DNA of 52,798 nt from AR12 sp036265915. GTDB taxonomy: Bacteria > Methylomirabilota > Methylomirabilia > Rokubacteriales > CSP1-6. The DNA is taken from contig DATAOC010000018.1 of NCBI GenBank assembly GCA_036265915.1, positions 1 to 52,798 of the forward strand. Reading direction: 5' to 3'. The notes under the pieces were generated by a model. The model searched no databases. It was not told the DNA's origin and saw only the letters and a list, made by a program, of their open reading frames with translations. This document shows, in pieces, positions 7,951 through 16,390 of the stretch. Position numbers and translations under genes: made by a program. The number at the start of each line of letters is the position of its first letter. Position 1 is the stretch's first letter.

Positions 7951-9150
7951 TCAGGTCAGCAGATACTGCTTCACCACCGGATCACGGGACCGCCACAGGA
8001 CGTTGTCGATGAAGTAGTGGTGGATGTTGATGAACAGCATGGCGGCCGTGAAGAAGAAGAAGATCCGCCACGCGTCGAAGGTGCCGAGCCACCGGTCGAG
8101 CAGGCTCGGAAAGAAATCGAAGGACAGCCAGCCGGCCGCGATCACCCCGATCACAAGCGCGGACATCCGGAGCTCGTAACGTGCGGAGGTGACGAGGCGG
8201 GCATGCTCGAGCTTCGCCGCCACCGCCAGGTACTGCAGCGAATGAAACAACGGGATCAGGAGAAAGTAGAACTCGTACTGTCGCACGAACGGCATCCACC
8301 ACACGTACATCGCGACATACGGGACCAGCATGTTCAGCGACGGCCGCTGTCCGCTCTGGACGTAGTTGCGGACGAAGACACAAGCGACGACGAGAATGAA
8401 TCCCGCCGCGAGCGCGCACGCAGTCAGCGGCAGCAGTATCTCCGGCAGATCGAGCGCGTAGTACGAATAGTGCGAGAACATCAGGGGCCCGTGCTGCCGA
8501 CTCGCATGCGCCAGGTTCAGCCACGCGATGCTGAGCAAGTTCCACTTGATCAAGGCGCGCTGCCGCGGCGTGAGCCGGTAGCCGTCGAAGTGGGCGTAGA
8601 CCATCACGCAGCCGAACGCCTGCTTCGTGTAGTGCCATCCCACCGTGAAGAACATCACATTGAACAGCAGCGTGAACACGAGGTCGCCGAGCCGCGGCTG
8701 CGTCAGCGCGGCGGGGTCGAGGCCCCATCCGCGCAGCACCGCCGCCAGCGTTGGCAGGACCGGCACGACGGTGGTCGCCGGGGTCGTGAAGCCGACATAG
8801 GCGGCGATGAAGAGCAGCACGAGCAGCCCCGGCACGGCGAGCAGCTGCCAGCGGTACGTTGCGATGAACCGCGTGCCACGCCCGTAGGCCAGCTTGTAGG
8901 AGATCAGGAAGTGAGGATTGTTCACGACGAGGCTCAGCGAGATGCTCGTCACGGCGAGATTCTTGAAATGAGAGTCGATCGCCCACAATGAGCGATATCC
9001 CTCGAGCGCCCACATCACGAGCCAGACCACGAGGCTCGCGCCACCCAGCAGCCAGAAATCCAGAAACCGGGTGCTGAGCGCTCGGCTCGCTGGTGCGGTC
9101 CGACGCTCGGATGCCGTTATCAGTGGTCGTGCGAGTGCGAGTTGACTCAC
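7951..9150 (-). CDS. Histidine-rich polytopic membrane protein of unknown function
   Basis: This 399-residue protein has roughly nine to ten hydrophobic segments and no family I recognise. Histidines in or near membrane segments stand out: NNPHFLISY, GWHYTKQAFG, FHSLQYLAV and, near the C-terminus, NIHHYFIDNVLWR. Such clusters in helices suggest metal or haem binding, as in membrane desaturases, hydroxylases or Brp/Blh-type dioxygenases, but I see no complete signature of any of these. Start: GTG 9150 has GGAGG a few bases upstream; an ATG at 9162 in the same frame is the alternative. It lies downstream of the lipid/FAD-oxidoreductase genes on the same strand, 182 bases after them. Confidence 0.75.
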   Translation of the reverse strand: MSQLALARPLITASERRTAPASRALSTRFLDFWLLGGASLVVWLVMWALEGYRSLWAIDSHFKNLAVTSISLSLVVNNPHFLISYKLAYGRGTRFIATYRWQLLAVPGLLVLLFIAAYVGFTTPATTVVPVLPTLAAVLRGWGLDPAALTQPRLGDLVFTLLFNVMFFTVGWHYTKQAFGCVMVYAHFDGYRLTPRQRALIKWNLLSIAWLNLAHASRQHGPLMFSHYSYYALDLPEILLPLTACALAAGFILVVACVFVRNYVQSGQRPSLNMLVPYVAMYVWWMPFVRQYEFYFLLIPLFHSLQYLAVAAKLEHARLVTSARYELRMSALVIGVIAAGWLSFDFFPSLLDRWLGTFDAWRIFFFFTAAMLFINIHHYFIDNVLWRSRDPVVKQYLLT

Positions 9151-9332
9151 GGCGCCCTCCATCGCGGCAGATGTTCACCGACTATTCTGCGGGTGACCGG
9201 ATGGGTGGCAGGTCAGGAATTCGCTCGCGACCCGGCGGATGATTCTTGCTCGGCGCACGGCGCGAGTGACCGGAAATGTCCGGCCCCGCGTATGGGTGAA
9301 ACGTGTCCAGCGTCGGCGAGGCTCGGTGGCGG

Positions 9333-9701
9333 TTACCTTCGCTCGTGTGACGGATGCGTGATGCCGCGATGCCGGCCGCGGTCCCGTCGGCTCGCGAACG
9401 CGTTGTAGAGGCGGGCGACGCAGTAGCCAACGGCATACCCGCCGGCGAACGAATAGCCGAATCCGATCAGGCTGCCGAGAAACGTCACGCGGTAACCCGG
9501 GAAGAACTGGCTGAGCAATCCCAGGTGCGGCCCGACCACGCTGCCGCCCTTGAGGACCAGCCAGTTCGTCGCGACGAACACGGCGAGACCGACCACGAGG
9601 CCTGTCGCGACACCCTGGACGACGGCATCGAGATGCAACGCCCGCGTGAGGACGATGTCCTCGAGTGCCTCTTTTCCGAGCGGCTCGGTGTCGTTCGCCA
9701 T
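9333..9701 (-). CDS. Small two-helix membrane protein, paralogue of the tail of the neighbouring oxidoreductase
   Basis: This 122-residue protein starts at ATG 9701, 11 bases after the stop of the FAD oxidoreductase gene. After a short polar N-terminus (MANDTEPLGKEALEDIV) come two hydrophobic segments flanking a conserved loop, VVGPHLGLLSQFFPGY, and then GSLIGFGYSFAGGYAVGY. The same loop, differing at two positions (VVGPNLGLLAQFFPGY), lies in the C-terminal membrane tail of the upstream protein. A long in-frame extension upstream (to 9986) reads through the oxidoreductase gene and is an artefact. It is probably a partner in the same membrane complex; its biochemical role is unknown. Confidence 0.78.
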   Translation of the reverse strand: MANDTEPLGKEALEDIVLTRALHLDAVVQGVATGLVVGLAVFVATNWLVLKGGSVVGPHLGLLSQFFPGYRVTFLGSLIGFGYSFAGGYAVGYCVARLYNAFASRRDRGRHRGITHPSHERR

Positions 9702-9712
9702 GACGGCCGCGG

Positions 9713-11470
9713 TCAGAAGTAATGCAGCAAGCGCCGCAGAGCCTGCCGCTCCGCTCGGCGGTACATGGCAGCCATGAAGGCGAAGACGACGACGTTGCGC
9801 AGCAGGGCGACCGTCCAGCCGGCGAGGAAGCCGCTCAGGAATCCGTATCCCAGCCCGAGGAAGCTCCCCGTCAACGTGACGGTGTAGCCCGGGAAGAACT
9901 GCGCGAGAAGACCGAGGTTCGGCCCCACCACCGCGCCGCCCTTCAGTACGAGCGCCAGCGTGGCGAGCCACAGCAGCGCGCCGCACGTGAGCCCGAGTGA
10001 AAGCCCGAGCGCGACGCGATCGACCTTGGCGAGCGTGGGGGCGACGACGGCGGCCAGGATCTCGTCGCGGACCTCCTCGTGATACTCCTGGTCGGCGTTG
10101 ACGTTCCAGAGATCGTTCTTCTCACCGAGGACGACGTTCCGGACGGCCAGAATGCCGGTCATCATCGCGTGATCCTGGTTGTTGTACCGATGAAGGCCGT
10201 TGCGACCGATCGTCTGGCAGTTCTCGAGCCCGTCGACGAACTGTCGCACGACATCGAGGTGGTCCCGGTAGTCAGAATCATAGACGGGATACGCCTTCGG
10301 AACCCGGACGACGCAGCCATCCTGGACGTCGGCAGCGGCGGCGAGGCCGAGGCGATCCACTTCCCGGCGGCCGAGCGCGATGAGGTCGGCATCGGCCATC
10401 GTCCAGAGGTCATCGCCCTCCGTGCAGAAGTACTCGAGACCGAGCGCGGTCTTGCTCGGGTCCGGCACCATGTCCGGACTCCAGTTCTTGAAATTCTGGA
10501 TCCGGCCGACCTTCACCTCCGGGTCGTGGACGTAGATCCAGTTGTCCTGGAAGATCTGCGGGCGGTCGACGATCAGGACCACGGTGAGGAAGTCCCGATA
10601 CTTGAGCTCGCCCGCCGCCGTCATCACCGCCGGCGGCGGCGGCGGGTCCAGACGTTTCACGAGGTCCGTCACCGGCATGCTCGAGATGAAATCGGTGCCC
10701 GAGATGTGGTCCTCGCCCTCCGGTCCCCGTACGACGACGCCCTCGATCCGGCGGTCGGTGCGCACGATGCGCACGACTTCGGCATTCAAGCGTACGGTGC
10801 CTTGGCGACGCTCCACCTCGTCCTTGACGGCGGTCCACATCATTCCGGGGCCGAGCCGCGGGTAGTGAAATTCTTCGATGAGGCTCTTCACGGTGTTTCG
10901 CGGCTTCACGAACATGTTGACGAGGACCGTCTTGAGCGACAGGTCCTTGATGCGCTGGGCCGCCCACTCTGCCTTGAGCTCGGAGCACGAAATCCCCCAG
11001 ACCTTCTCCGTGTACGCCTTGAAGAACGTCCGGAAGAGCCGCTGCCCGAACCGGTTCGTGACCCAGTGCTCGAACGTGACTTCCTCACGGTACGGCAGGA
11101 TCTGCCACCAGAGATAGCTGCCCGCGACGACGAGGCTCTTCCAGAATCCGAGACCGCGCAGGGCGTTCAGCGGCTTGAGGGGGTAATGGAAGAAGCGGCC
11201 GTTGTAGTAGATCCGCGACAATCGGGGGCGCAGGAGGAAATCGTCGCGGAGCACCTCGTGCCAGATCTTCTGCACCTCGTCGACCTTCGTGAAGAATCGG
11301 TGGCCGCCCATGTCGAACGAGAAACCCTTGTAGGTCTGGGTGCTGGCGAGGCCTCCGACGAACGGGTTCTGCTCGAGGACGACGGGGCGGAGGTTGAACT
11401 TCGCAAGCTCGTACGCGGCGGTGAGTCCAGCCGGGCCCCCGCCGAGGACGACCACCTGCTTGTCTGTCAT
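9713..11470 (-). CDS. FAD-dependent oxidoreductase (UDP-galactopyranose mutase / amine oxidase-like) with C-terminal membrane tail
   Basis: This 585-residue protein starts with the dinucleotide fold QVVVLGGGPAGLTAAYEL, then GGLASTQTYKGFSFDMGGHRFF, and ends its flavin domain with GRNGLHRYNNQDHAMMTGI, a flavin-contacting block typical of NAD(P)/FAD-dependent protoporphyrinogen oxidase/UGM-like proteins beside glycosyltransferases. About residues 480-585 form an added hydrophobic domain with two or more helices around VVGPNLGLLAQFFPGY, so the enzyme is probably membrane-tethered. Likely activities are sugar-ring isomerisation or oxidation/desaturation of a lipid-linked intermediate. ATG 11470 directly precedes the Rossmann fold; ATG 11491 is an alternative, and the frame stays open to 11629 without recognisable sequence. 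Confidence 0.85.
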   Translation of the reverse strand: MTDKQVVVLGGGPAGLTAAYELAKFNLRPVVLEQNPFVGGLASTQTYKGFSFDMGGHRFFTKVDEVQKIWHEVLRDDFLLRPRLSRIYYNGRFFHYPLKPLNALRGLGFWKSLVVAGSYLWWQILPYREEVTFEHWVTNRFGQRLFRTFFKAYTEKVWGISCSELKAEWAAQRIKDLSLKTVLVNMFVKPRNTVKSLIEEFHYPRLGPGMMWTAVKDEVERRQGTVRLNAEVVRIVRTDRRIEGVVVRGPEGEDHISGTDFISSMPVTDLVKRLDPPPPPAVMTAAGELKYRDFLTVVLIVDRPQIFQDNWIYVHDPEVKVGRIQNFKNWSPDMVPDPSKTALGLEYFCTEGDDLWTMADADLIALGRREVDRLGLAAAADVQDGCVVRVPKAYPVYDSDYRDHLDVVRQFVDGLENCQTIGRNGLHRYNNQDHAMMTGILAVRNVVLGEKNDLWNVNADQEYHEEVRDEILAAVVAPTLAKVDRVALGLSLGLTCGALLWLATLALVLKGGAVVGPNLGLLAQFFPGYTVTLTGSFLGLGYGFLSGFLAGWTVALLRNVVVFAFMAAMYRRAERQALRRLLHYF

Positions 11471-11647
11471 CGTCGCTTCTCGATCGCTCATCGCGCCTGT
11501 CACCGCTCGTTCGCCGTCGTCCGACCGCGGGTGATCGTTCGCCTCGAGCCCAGCCGAGAGCGGCTGAAGGTCGTGTACGTCGTTACCATCGCGCCCCCGA
11601 ACTCTAGGGCAGTTCCGAGCGGGCACCAATATATCGGCGGGTATAGA

Positions 11648-12700
11648 TCACACCGGGCCATATCGTGCGAGGGTGTTGACGATGTGACGCGCCAGCGTCG
11701 AGGTGTGCGTGGTGACGCAGGTCAGATGGTCGCCCGGCAGAGTCGCCGTCCGCACGGGCCCGGCGACGCCAGCCCAGCCGAGCGTGCGGTCCCGCGCTCC
11801 GCGCCGGTAGTGGCCGTCGCGGGCGACGAGCACGGTCACCGGCCCCGGATACGACCGGGGGACGTACGCGCGCACGATGCGGGCGTATGTCGCCCATTGC
11901 TGTCGGCGCCACGTCTCCGAGCGTCGGGTGCTCGGCGTCTCTGCGGTCGCGGGCGATGCGCGGACGGCGGCGTCGCTGCCCGAGCCGCGCGCCGCAGCGG
12001 CCAGCGCCCGTGTCGCCCTTCGGCCCGCTCGCAGCATCCCCGCGATCCGGCGCAAGGGCGTGGTCACGCGAGTGACCACCGGCGTCTGAACGGCGGCCAT
12101 GTCGATCACGAAGACGTGAAGCACCCGGCGTGCGGACGCCGTCAGCTGTCGCGCCATCTCGAACGCAACGAGTGCGCCGTGCGAGTAGCCCGCCAGCACA
12201 TACGGTCCGTCGGGATGCGCCGCGCTCACCGTCTGACAGTGGTCGGCCGCCATCTCCTCGATCGATGGCGGGATCGGACCGCCGTCCGTGCCGTGCGAGG
12301 ACAGGCTGTAGACGGGCCGCTCGGGTCCGAGCGCGCGCGCGAGGGCCACGCAGTAGAGCGCGCCGTTGCCGTAGACGTCACCGTTGACGATGATCAACGG
12401 AGCGCGGCCGGAGCCGGGCTGGACCATCTTCAGCAGCCCGACGGAGCTCGACGCCGGCGCACCGGCCTTGGCTTCGAGAAACCGCAGCAGGCAGCCAACG
12501 GTGGCGAACGCCTCGACGCCGATATCTTGCTCCCGGACTCGGATGGCGAACTCGTCCTCGATGTCCCCGATCAAGGCTGCGAGGGCCAGCGAGTCGAAGC
12601 CGAGACCGTCTTCGGTCAGCGGCGTGTCGGGCGTGATGCTGCCCTCGAACCGCGGCGCGGTGCGCGCCAGGAGTCTCACCAGCCGTTCGGATTCGATCAC
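11648..12700 (-). CDS. Acyl carrier protein-thioesterase didomain protein
   Basis: This 350-residue protein starts at GTG 12700, overlapping the FAAL stop by 4 bases (GTGA). Residues about 8-85 form a carrier domain with the phosphopantetheine serine in LGFDSLALAALI. Residues about 105-350 form a type-I-like alpha/beta thioesterase: APLIIVNGDVYGNGALY, nucleophile in GYSHGALVAFEMAR (GXSXG), and a late GDHLTCVTTH histidine. The two domains resemble the terminal module of a polyketide or nonribosomal synthase, here without any synthase module. Coupling to the FAAL implies that the acyl-AMP made there is loaded on this carrier and released or transferred by the thioesterase. The upstream open frame to 13201 overlaps the FAAL gene and is not part of it. 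Confidence 0.9.
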   Translation of the reverse strand: MIESERLVRLLARTAPRFEGSITPDTPLTEDGLGFDSLALAALIGDIEDEFAIRVREQDIGVEAFATVGCLLRFLEAKAGAPASSSVGLLKMVQPGSGRAPLIIVNGDVYGNGALYCVALARALGPERPVYSLSSHGTDGGPIPPSIEEMAADHCQTVSAAHPDGPYVLAGYSHGALVAFEMARQLTASARRVLHVFVIDMAAVQTPVVTRVTTPLRRIAGMLRAGRRATRALAAAARGSGSDAAVRASPATAETPSTRRSETWRRQQWATYARIVRAYVPRSYPGPVTVLVARDGHYRRGARDRTLGWAGVAGPVRTATLPGDHLTCVTTHTSTLARHIVNTLARYGPV

Positions 12701-14370
12701 GACCGTCGATAGCCGGCGTCGAGATACGTGCGGCGCACGGCGGGGCGCATGAGCTTCCCGCTTGTCGTCAGCGGCAGTGTCTGGGGCGCCACCAGGACGA
12801 TGTCGTCCGGACGGAACCGCACCGCCGAGAAGACCGCACGGTCGATCAGCGCGGGCAGCGCGGCCGCTTCGTCCGGGGCGGCTCGATGCTCGGCGACGAC
12901 GACGACACGCTCCCGCTCGGCTCCGGGGACCGCGAATGCCGCGACGCGGCCGCTCCGGACTCCCGGCACGCGAGCGATGGCGTCTTCGAGATCCTGTGGG
13001 TAGTACTTGCGTCCGGCCCGGATGATCAGATCCTTCTTGCGTCCGACGACATAGAGCTCGCCGTCGGCCAGGTAGCCGAGATCGCCCGTCCACAGCCAGC
13101 CCTCGGGATCCACCCCTCCTTCGCCCTCGGTGCCCTCGAGATAGCCGTCCATGACCGAGGCGCTTCGGATGGTCACCTCGCCGATGCAGCGCTCCGGGCA
13201 CGGCAGCCCGCTGGCATCTCGGATCGTCACTTCCTGACCCGGCAACGGGACCCCGACCGAGGCGACGGACAGTCGCGGCTCGTCCGCGCCCGCGGGCACC
13301 GCGCGATGCAGGCGCTCGAGCACGTCACGGTCGATGACATCGAAGTGGGCGCCCTGCCCGGCTCGCCGAGACGCGACGCTCAGCGTGTTCTCGGCGAGAC
13401 CGTAGCCGGGCAGCATCGCGGAGGCGCGGAAGCCGACCTTCTCGAAGCGCCGCACGAATGCCTCCACCACCTCACCCGTCACCGGCTCGGCGCCGTTGAA
13501 TGCCCGGCGCCAGCTCGATAGCTCGAGTCCGTCGAGCGCGGTCTCGGGGACGCGGCGCACGCACAGTCCGTAGGCGGAGTTCGGTGCATTCGCGATCGTG
13601 CCGCGCACCCGCGTGATGAGTGCCAGCCACGCACGAGGATCTGCGAGGAACGCGGCCGGGGCCATGAGGTGGCACGGTATGCCCGTCATGAGAGGCGACA
13701 GGATGTACCCGACGAGCCCCATGTCGTGGGACAGCGGAAGCCAGCTGACGCCGACGTCGCCGTCGCGCAGACCGTATGCCTCCTGCCGCGCCCGGATGTT
13801 GGCGAAGACGTTCTCGTGCGTGAGCATGACGCCCTTCGCGCGGCCGCCGCTTCCGGACGTGAACTGACAGTAAGCGATCCGCGTATCAGGCTCCGCCCAC
13901 TCCGACATCTCGCTCCCCCGCGGAGCTGCCTGCGCAGTGACGAGAGCGACACCGCCGGCCGCGAGCATGTCTTGCAGGTCCGCCGGCGGCGGTTCGGCCG
14001 GGATGACGACGGCGGCGGCTCGCGACCGCTCGACGATATCGAGCAGGCGCTCGCGATAGCGGGCCGCGCCGGAGAGCGGCTCCGGCGGCGGCGCGGGGAT
14101 CGGGATGAGCCCCGCCTGCTGGATGCCCAGGAATGCGGCGACGAACTGAGGAGCGGTCGGTGCCGTGACGACGACCATGCTGCCGGCAGTCAGTCGCTGC
14201 GCGCGCAACGCTCGGGCGTACGCGCAGGCGTCGCGGACGAGCGCCTCGTACGTCAGCGACTCTGCTGGACCATCGGGCTTGTGAAACGTCAGGCAGATCC
14301 GGTCGGGCTCGCGCTCGGCCCGTTCGCGGACCACGTCGATCACTCGCTGTCTCGTCGAAACGCTGGACAT
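12697..14370 (-). CDS. Fatty-acyl-AMP ligase (FAAL)
   Basis: This 557-residue adenylate-forming enzyme activates a free fatty acid as acyl-AMP. The P-loop is TSGSGGRAKGVMLTHE. The block NAPNSAYGLCVRRV followed by SSWRRAFNGAEPV is characteristic of FAALs rather than CoA ligases. GYGLAENTLSVA, the hinge WTGDLGYLADGELYVVGRKK and the catalytic lysine in LTTSGKLMRP are all present. FAALs hand the acyl group to an acyl carrier protein instead of CoA, matching the ACP-thioesterase encoded directly downstream. I chose ATG 14370 because the domain begins there; the frame is open to 14646 but that leader is arginine/alanine-rich. About 100 bases without a gene separate it from the Gfo-like gene upstream. 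Confidence 0.92.
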   Translation of the reverse strand: MSSVSTRQRVIDVVRERAEREPDRICLTFHKPDGPAESLTYEALVRDACAYARALRAQRLTAGSMVVVTAPTAPQFVAAFLGIQQAGLIPIPAPPPEPLSGAARYRERLLDIVERSRAAAVVIPAEPPPADLQDMLAAGGVALVTAQAAPRGSEMSEWAEPDTRIAYCQFTSGSGGRAKGVMLTHENVFANIRARQEAYGLRDGDVGVSWLPLSHDMGLVGYILSPLMTGIPCHLMAPAAFLADPRAWLALITRVRGTIANAPNSAYGLCVRRVPETALDGLELSSWRRAFNGAEPVTGEVVEAFVRRFEKVGFRASAMLPGYGLAENTLSVASRRAGQGAHFDVIDRDVLERLHRAVPAGADEPRLSVASVGVPLPGQEVTIRDASGLPCPERCIGEVTIRSASVMDGYLEGTEGEGGVDPEGWLWTGDLGYLADGELYVVGRKKDLIIRAGRKYYPQDLEDAIARVPGVRSGRVAAFAVPGAERERVVVVAEHRAAPDEAAALPALIDRAVFSAVRFRPDDIVLVAPQTLPLTTSGKLMRPAVRRTYLDAGYRRS

Positions 14371-14471
14371 CGCTGATACCCCCGTGGCTGCTGGGTCGCT
14401 GCCCTCCGGCGCTGTCGGGGCCGCGGATAGTGTCTGGCGAGCCCGTGACCGCTGTCGATATGCGGACAGGC

Positions 14472-15560
14472 CTACGGCGTGGCGGCCCCTGGCACGGCGA
14501 GCGCCGACGGCGCGGCGACCGTCACGGGCCGGCGCGTCTGCGCGGATGCCGCCGCGGCCAGAGTCGCAGCAAGCGCGCGGCGGCCGTCTGCGAGCGTGCA
14601 TTCGACCGGGGCGCCGTCGCGGATGCAGCGGGCGACGTGACGCCATTGCGCCTGGTAGGAAAGACGATAGTCACCGAGCCGGTGCATGCGCGGAATCGCG
14701 CGCGGTAGCTCGCGCAAGAAGTGTCCCAGCCGGCGTAGACGGGCGCCGGCCGACCCGGGCAGCACGTGAGTCGGATAGAGCTGGAGACCGTCGAATTGCA
14801 TGCAGGACACGCGCAACCGCGCCAGCGTGCCGGTGATCTCGTACTCGACCTCGTGGCTCGCGCGCTCGGAAAGGACGATCGACACGAGCGTCCCGCTGGT
14901 CAGGCGTCCCGAGAGGACGGCCGCTTCGTCGTCCCATCGCCCGTCGAGCGTGGATGCCATCAGCTCGTCGATCTCGCTCCCGAGAAGATAGAAGAAGAGG
15001 TCGAACTGCTCCGGCGCCGTCTCGAAGAGCGTGCCGCCGCCGAGAACGCGGCTGCGCCGCCACGCCGGAAGTGTCTCGTCCTCACGCGGGCTGTTCCAGA
15101 CGGCTCGGATGCTGTGTATGCGTCCGAGACGCCCGCTCTGGACGATCGCGCGGGCCTGCTGGATCAGCCGATGCCACCGCATGTGGAAACCGACGGTCAC
15201 CGTCTGCGGCACGCTCCGCGCGCGTGCGATGAGGCGATCGCAGTCGGCGAGCGTGAGCCCGACCGGTGGATCGATCCATAGATGCTTGCCGGCGTCGAGA
15301 GCCGCGGTTGCCACCCCGACTTGCATCGCGGGCGGCAGGCACGCCACGACCACCTCCAGACCCGGGTGAGCGAGCAGGGCCGACACGTCCGCGTACCGAT
15401 GTCGCACTCCGAAACGCTGGGCCACGTATCGAAGCCTCGCCGGATCATGATCGGCGGCGGCCACGACCTCGATGTCGCCGAGCTCGGTGAGGGCGGGCAT
15501 GTGCTTCTCCGCGGCGACCTCGCCGCACCCGGCGAAGCCGACGGCAAGGCGCGCCGTCAT
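14472..15560 (-). CDS. Gfo/Idh/MocA-family oxidoreductase with altered catalytic motifs
   Basis: This 362-residue protein has a Rossmann start VGFAGCGEVAAEKHMPAL and the normal two-domain length of sugar dehydrogenases in this family. The catalytic EKP motif, expected after AGKH, reads IDPPVG, so the usual lysine is replaced by proline. The later GGG...D.G.H..D motif reads GGGTLFETAPEQFD, with glutamate at the histidine position. These changes suggest a protein that binds NAD(P) and a sugar but uses different chemistry, or is non-catalytic. Its ATG overlaps the PIG-L stop by 4 bases (ATGA). It sits between the deacetylase and the FAAL, consistent with modification of an amino-sugar. Confidence 0.85.
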   Translation of the reverse strand: MTARLAVGFAGCGEVAAEKHMPALTELGDIEVVAAADHDPARLRYVAQRFGVRHRYADVSALLAHPGLEVVVACLPPAMQVGVATAALDAGKHLWIDPPVGLTLADCDRLIARARSVPQTVTVGFHMRWHRLIQQARAIVQSGRLGRIHSIRAVWNSPREDETLPAWRRSRVLGGGTLFETAPEQFDLFFYLLGSEIDELMASTLDGRWDDEAAVLSGRLTSGTLVSIVLSERASHEVEYEITGTLARLRVSCMQFDGLQLYPTHVLPGSAGARLRRLGHFLRELPRAIPRMHRLGDYRLSYQAQWRHVARCIRDGAPVECTLADGRRALAATLAAAASAQTRRPVTVAAPSALAVPGAATP

Positions 15561-16387
15561 GGAGCACGTCCGAAGAGATCGGTCTCGAGCGGCTCGCCGG
15601 CCAAGGGCTCGGGATGCGCGCGCATGAACGTCTCATACGTGGCTCGGCGGGACAGGAGCCACACGAGCCGCCGGAGCGGCAGCGGGCCGTCCAGTTGACT
15701 ACGGTGGCACGCCAGCGCCGCGTGCCTTCGAGCGACAGCGGACCGCGGGACAGCGATTCGCGCGTGCACCGGGAAATCGACGGCGGCCATGCTGGCCAGA
15801 TCGACGTCACGGTGGCGCCCCATCCGCGAGGGATCCCGGCCGAGAAGCCGAAGCACGCGCACCAGCTGACGCAGCCGGTCGCGACGCGGGATCCAGTAGT
15901 ACAGACGCAGCGGGCCACCGGGTCCCTGCCGCGCGGCCCGGAATGCCTCGCTGGTGGCCCGATGGATGGCCACGTGATCGGCGTGCCCGTAGGCCCCGAG
16001 CGCATCGAAGGTGACGATGACCTGCGGCCGGTGTTCATCGACCGCCGCGAGAACGTCCTTGCCCACCTGCTCCAGCGTCGCGCGGACGAGCGCTCGCGGG
16101 TGCCCCTGGTCCGGCGTCCCCGGCATGCCGGAGTCGCGGTACCCGAGGTACGCCACCGTGGCCAGGCCGAGCCGTCGCGCGGCGCAGGCCAGCTCACGCG
16201 ACCGGAGGTCGGCGAGGTTCGAGCAGCGTCGAAGGTCACGGGCCCGCGCCGAGCCCGCTTCGCCACGCGTGGCGCACACGTACACGACCCGTGCGCCGGC
16301 CGCGGCGTACGCGGCGAGCGTGGCGCCGGGTCCGAATGTCTCGTCGTCCGGATGTGCGCCCACGAACATCAGCACGCGATCCTGCAT
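15557..16387 (-). CDS. PIG-L/LmbE-family N-acetylglucosamine deacetylase
   Basis: This 276-residue zinc hydrolase has its metal site in AHPDDE (residues 11-16), then YVCATRGEAG, and the second metal and active-site block AYGHADHVAIH around residues 130-140. Members remove acetyl groups from GlcNAc linked to inositol, lipid or nucleotide (MshB, BshB, PIG-L) and expose a free amine. The last 60 residues, with CHRSQLDG, resemble the usual helical end. It is coupled to the Gfo-like gene by a 4-base overlap, and starts 3 bases after the stop of the GT4 gene, so glycosyl transfer followed by deacetylation is a reasonable reading. Confidence 0.9.
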   Translation of the reverse strand: MQDRVLMFVGAHPDDETFGPGATLAAYAAAGARVVYVCATRGEAGSARARDLRRCSNLADLRSRELACAARRLGLATVAYLGYRDSGMPGTPDQGHPRALVRATLEQVGKDVLAAVDEHRPQVIVTFDALGAYGHADHVAIHRATSEAFRAARQGPGGPLRLYYWIPRRDRLRQLVRVLRLLGRDPSRMGRHRDVDLASMAAVDFPVHARIAVPRSAVARRHAALACHRSQLDGPLPLRRLVWLLSRRATYETFMRAHPEPLAGEPLETDLFGRAP

Positions 16388-16390
16388 CGG

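Noticed and set aside
10079..12712. 877-residue plus-strand open frame
   Set aside because: Runs antisense across the FAD oxidoreductase and ACP-TE genes, which have clear domains; no recognisable protein features.
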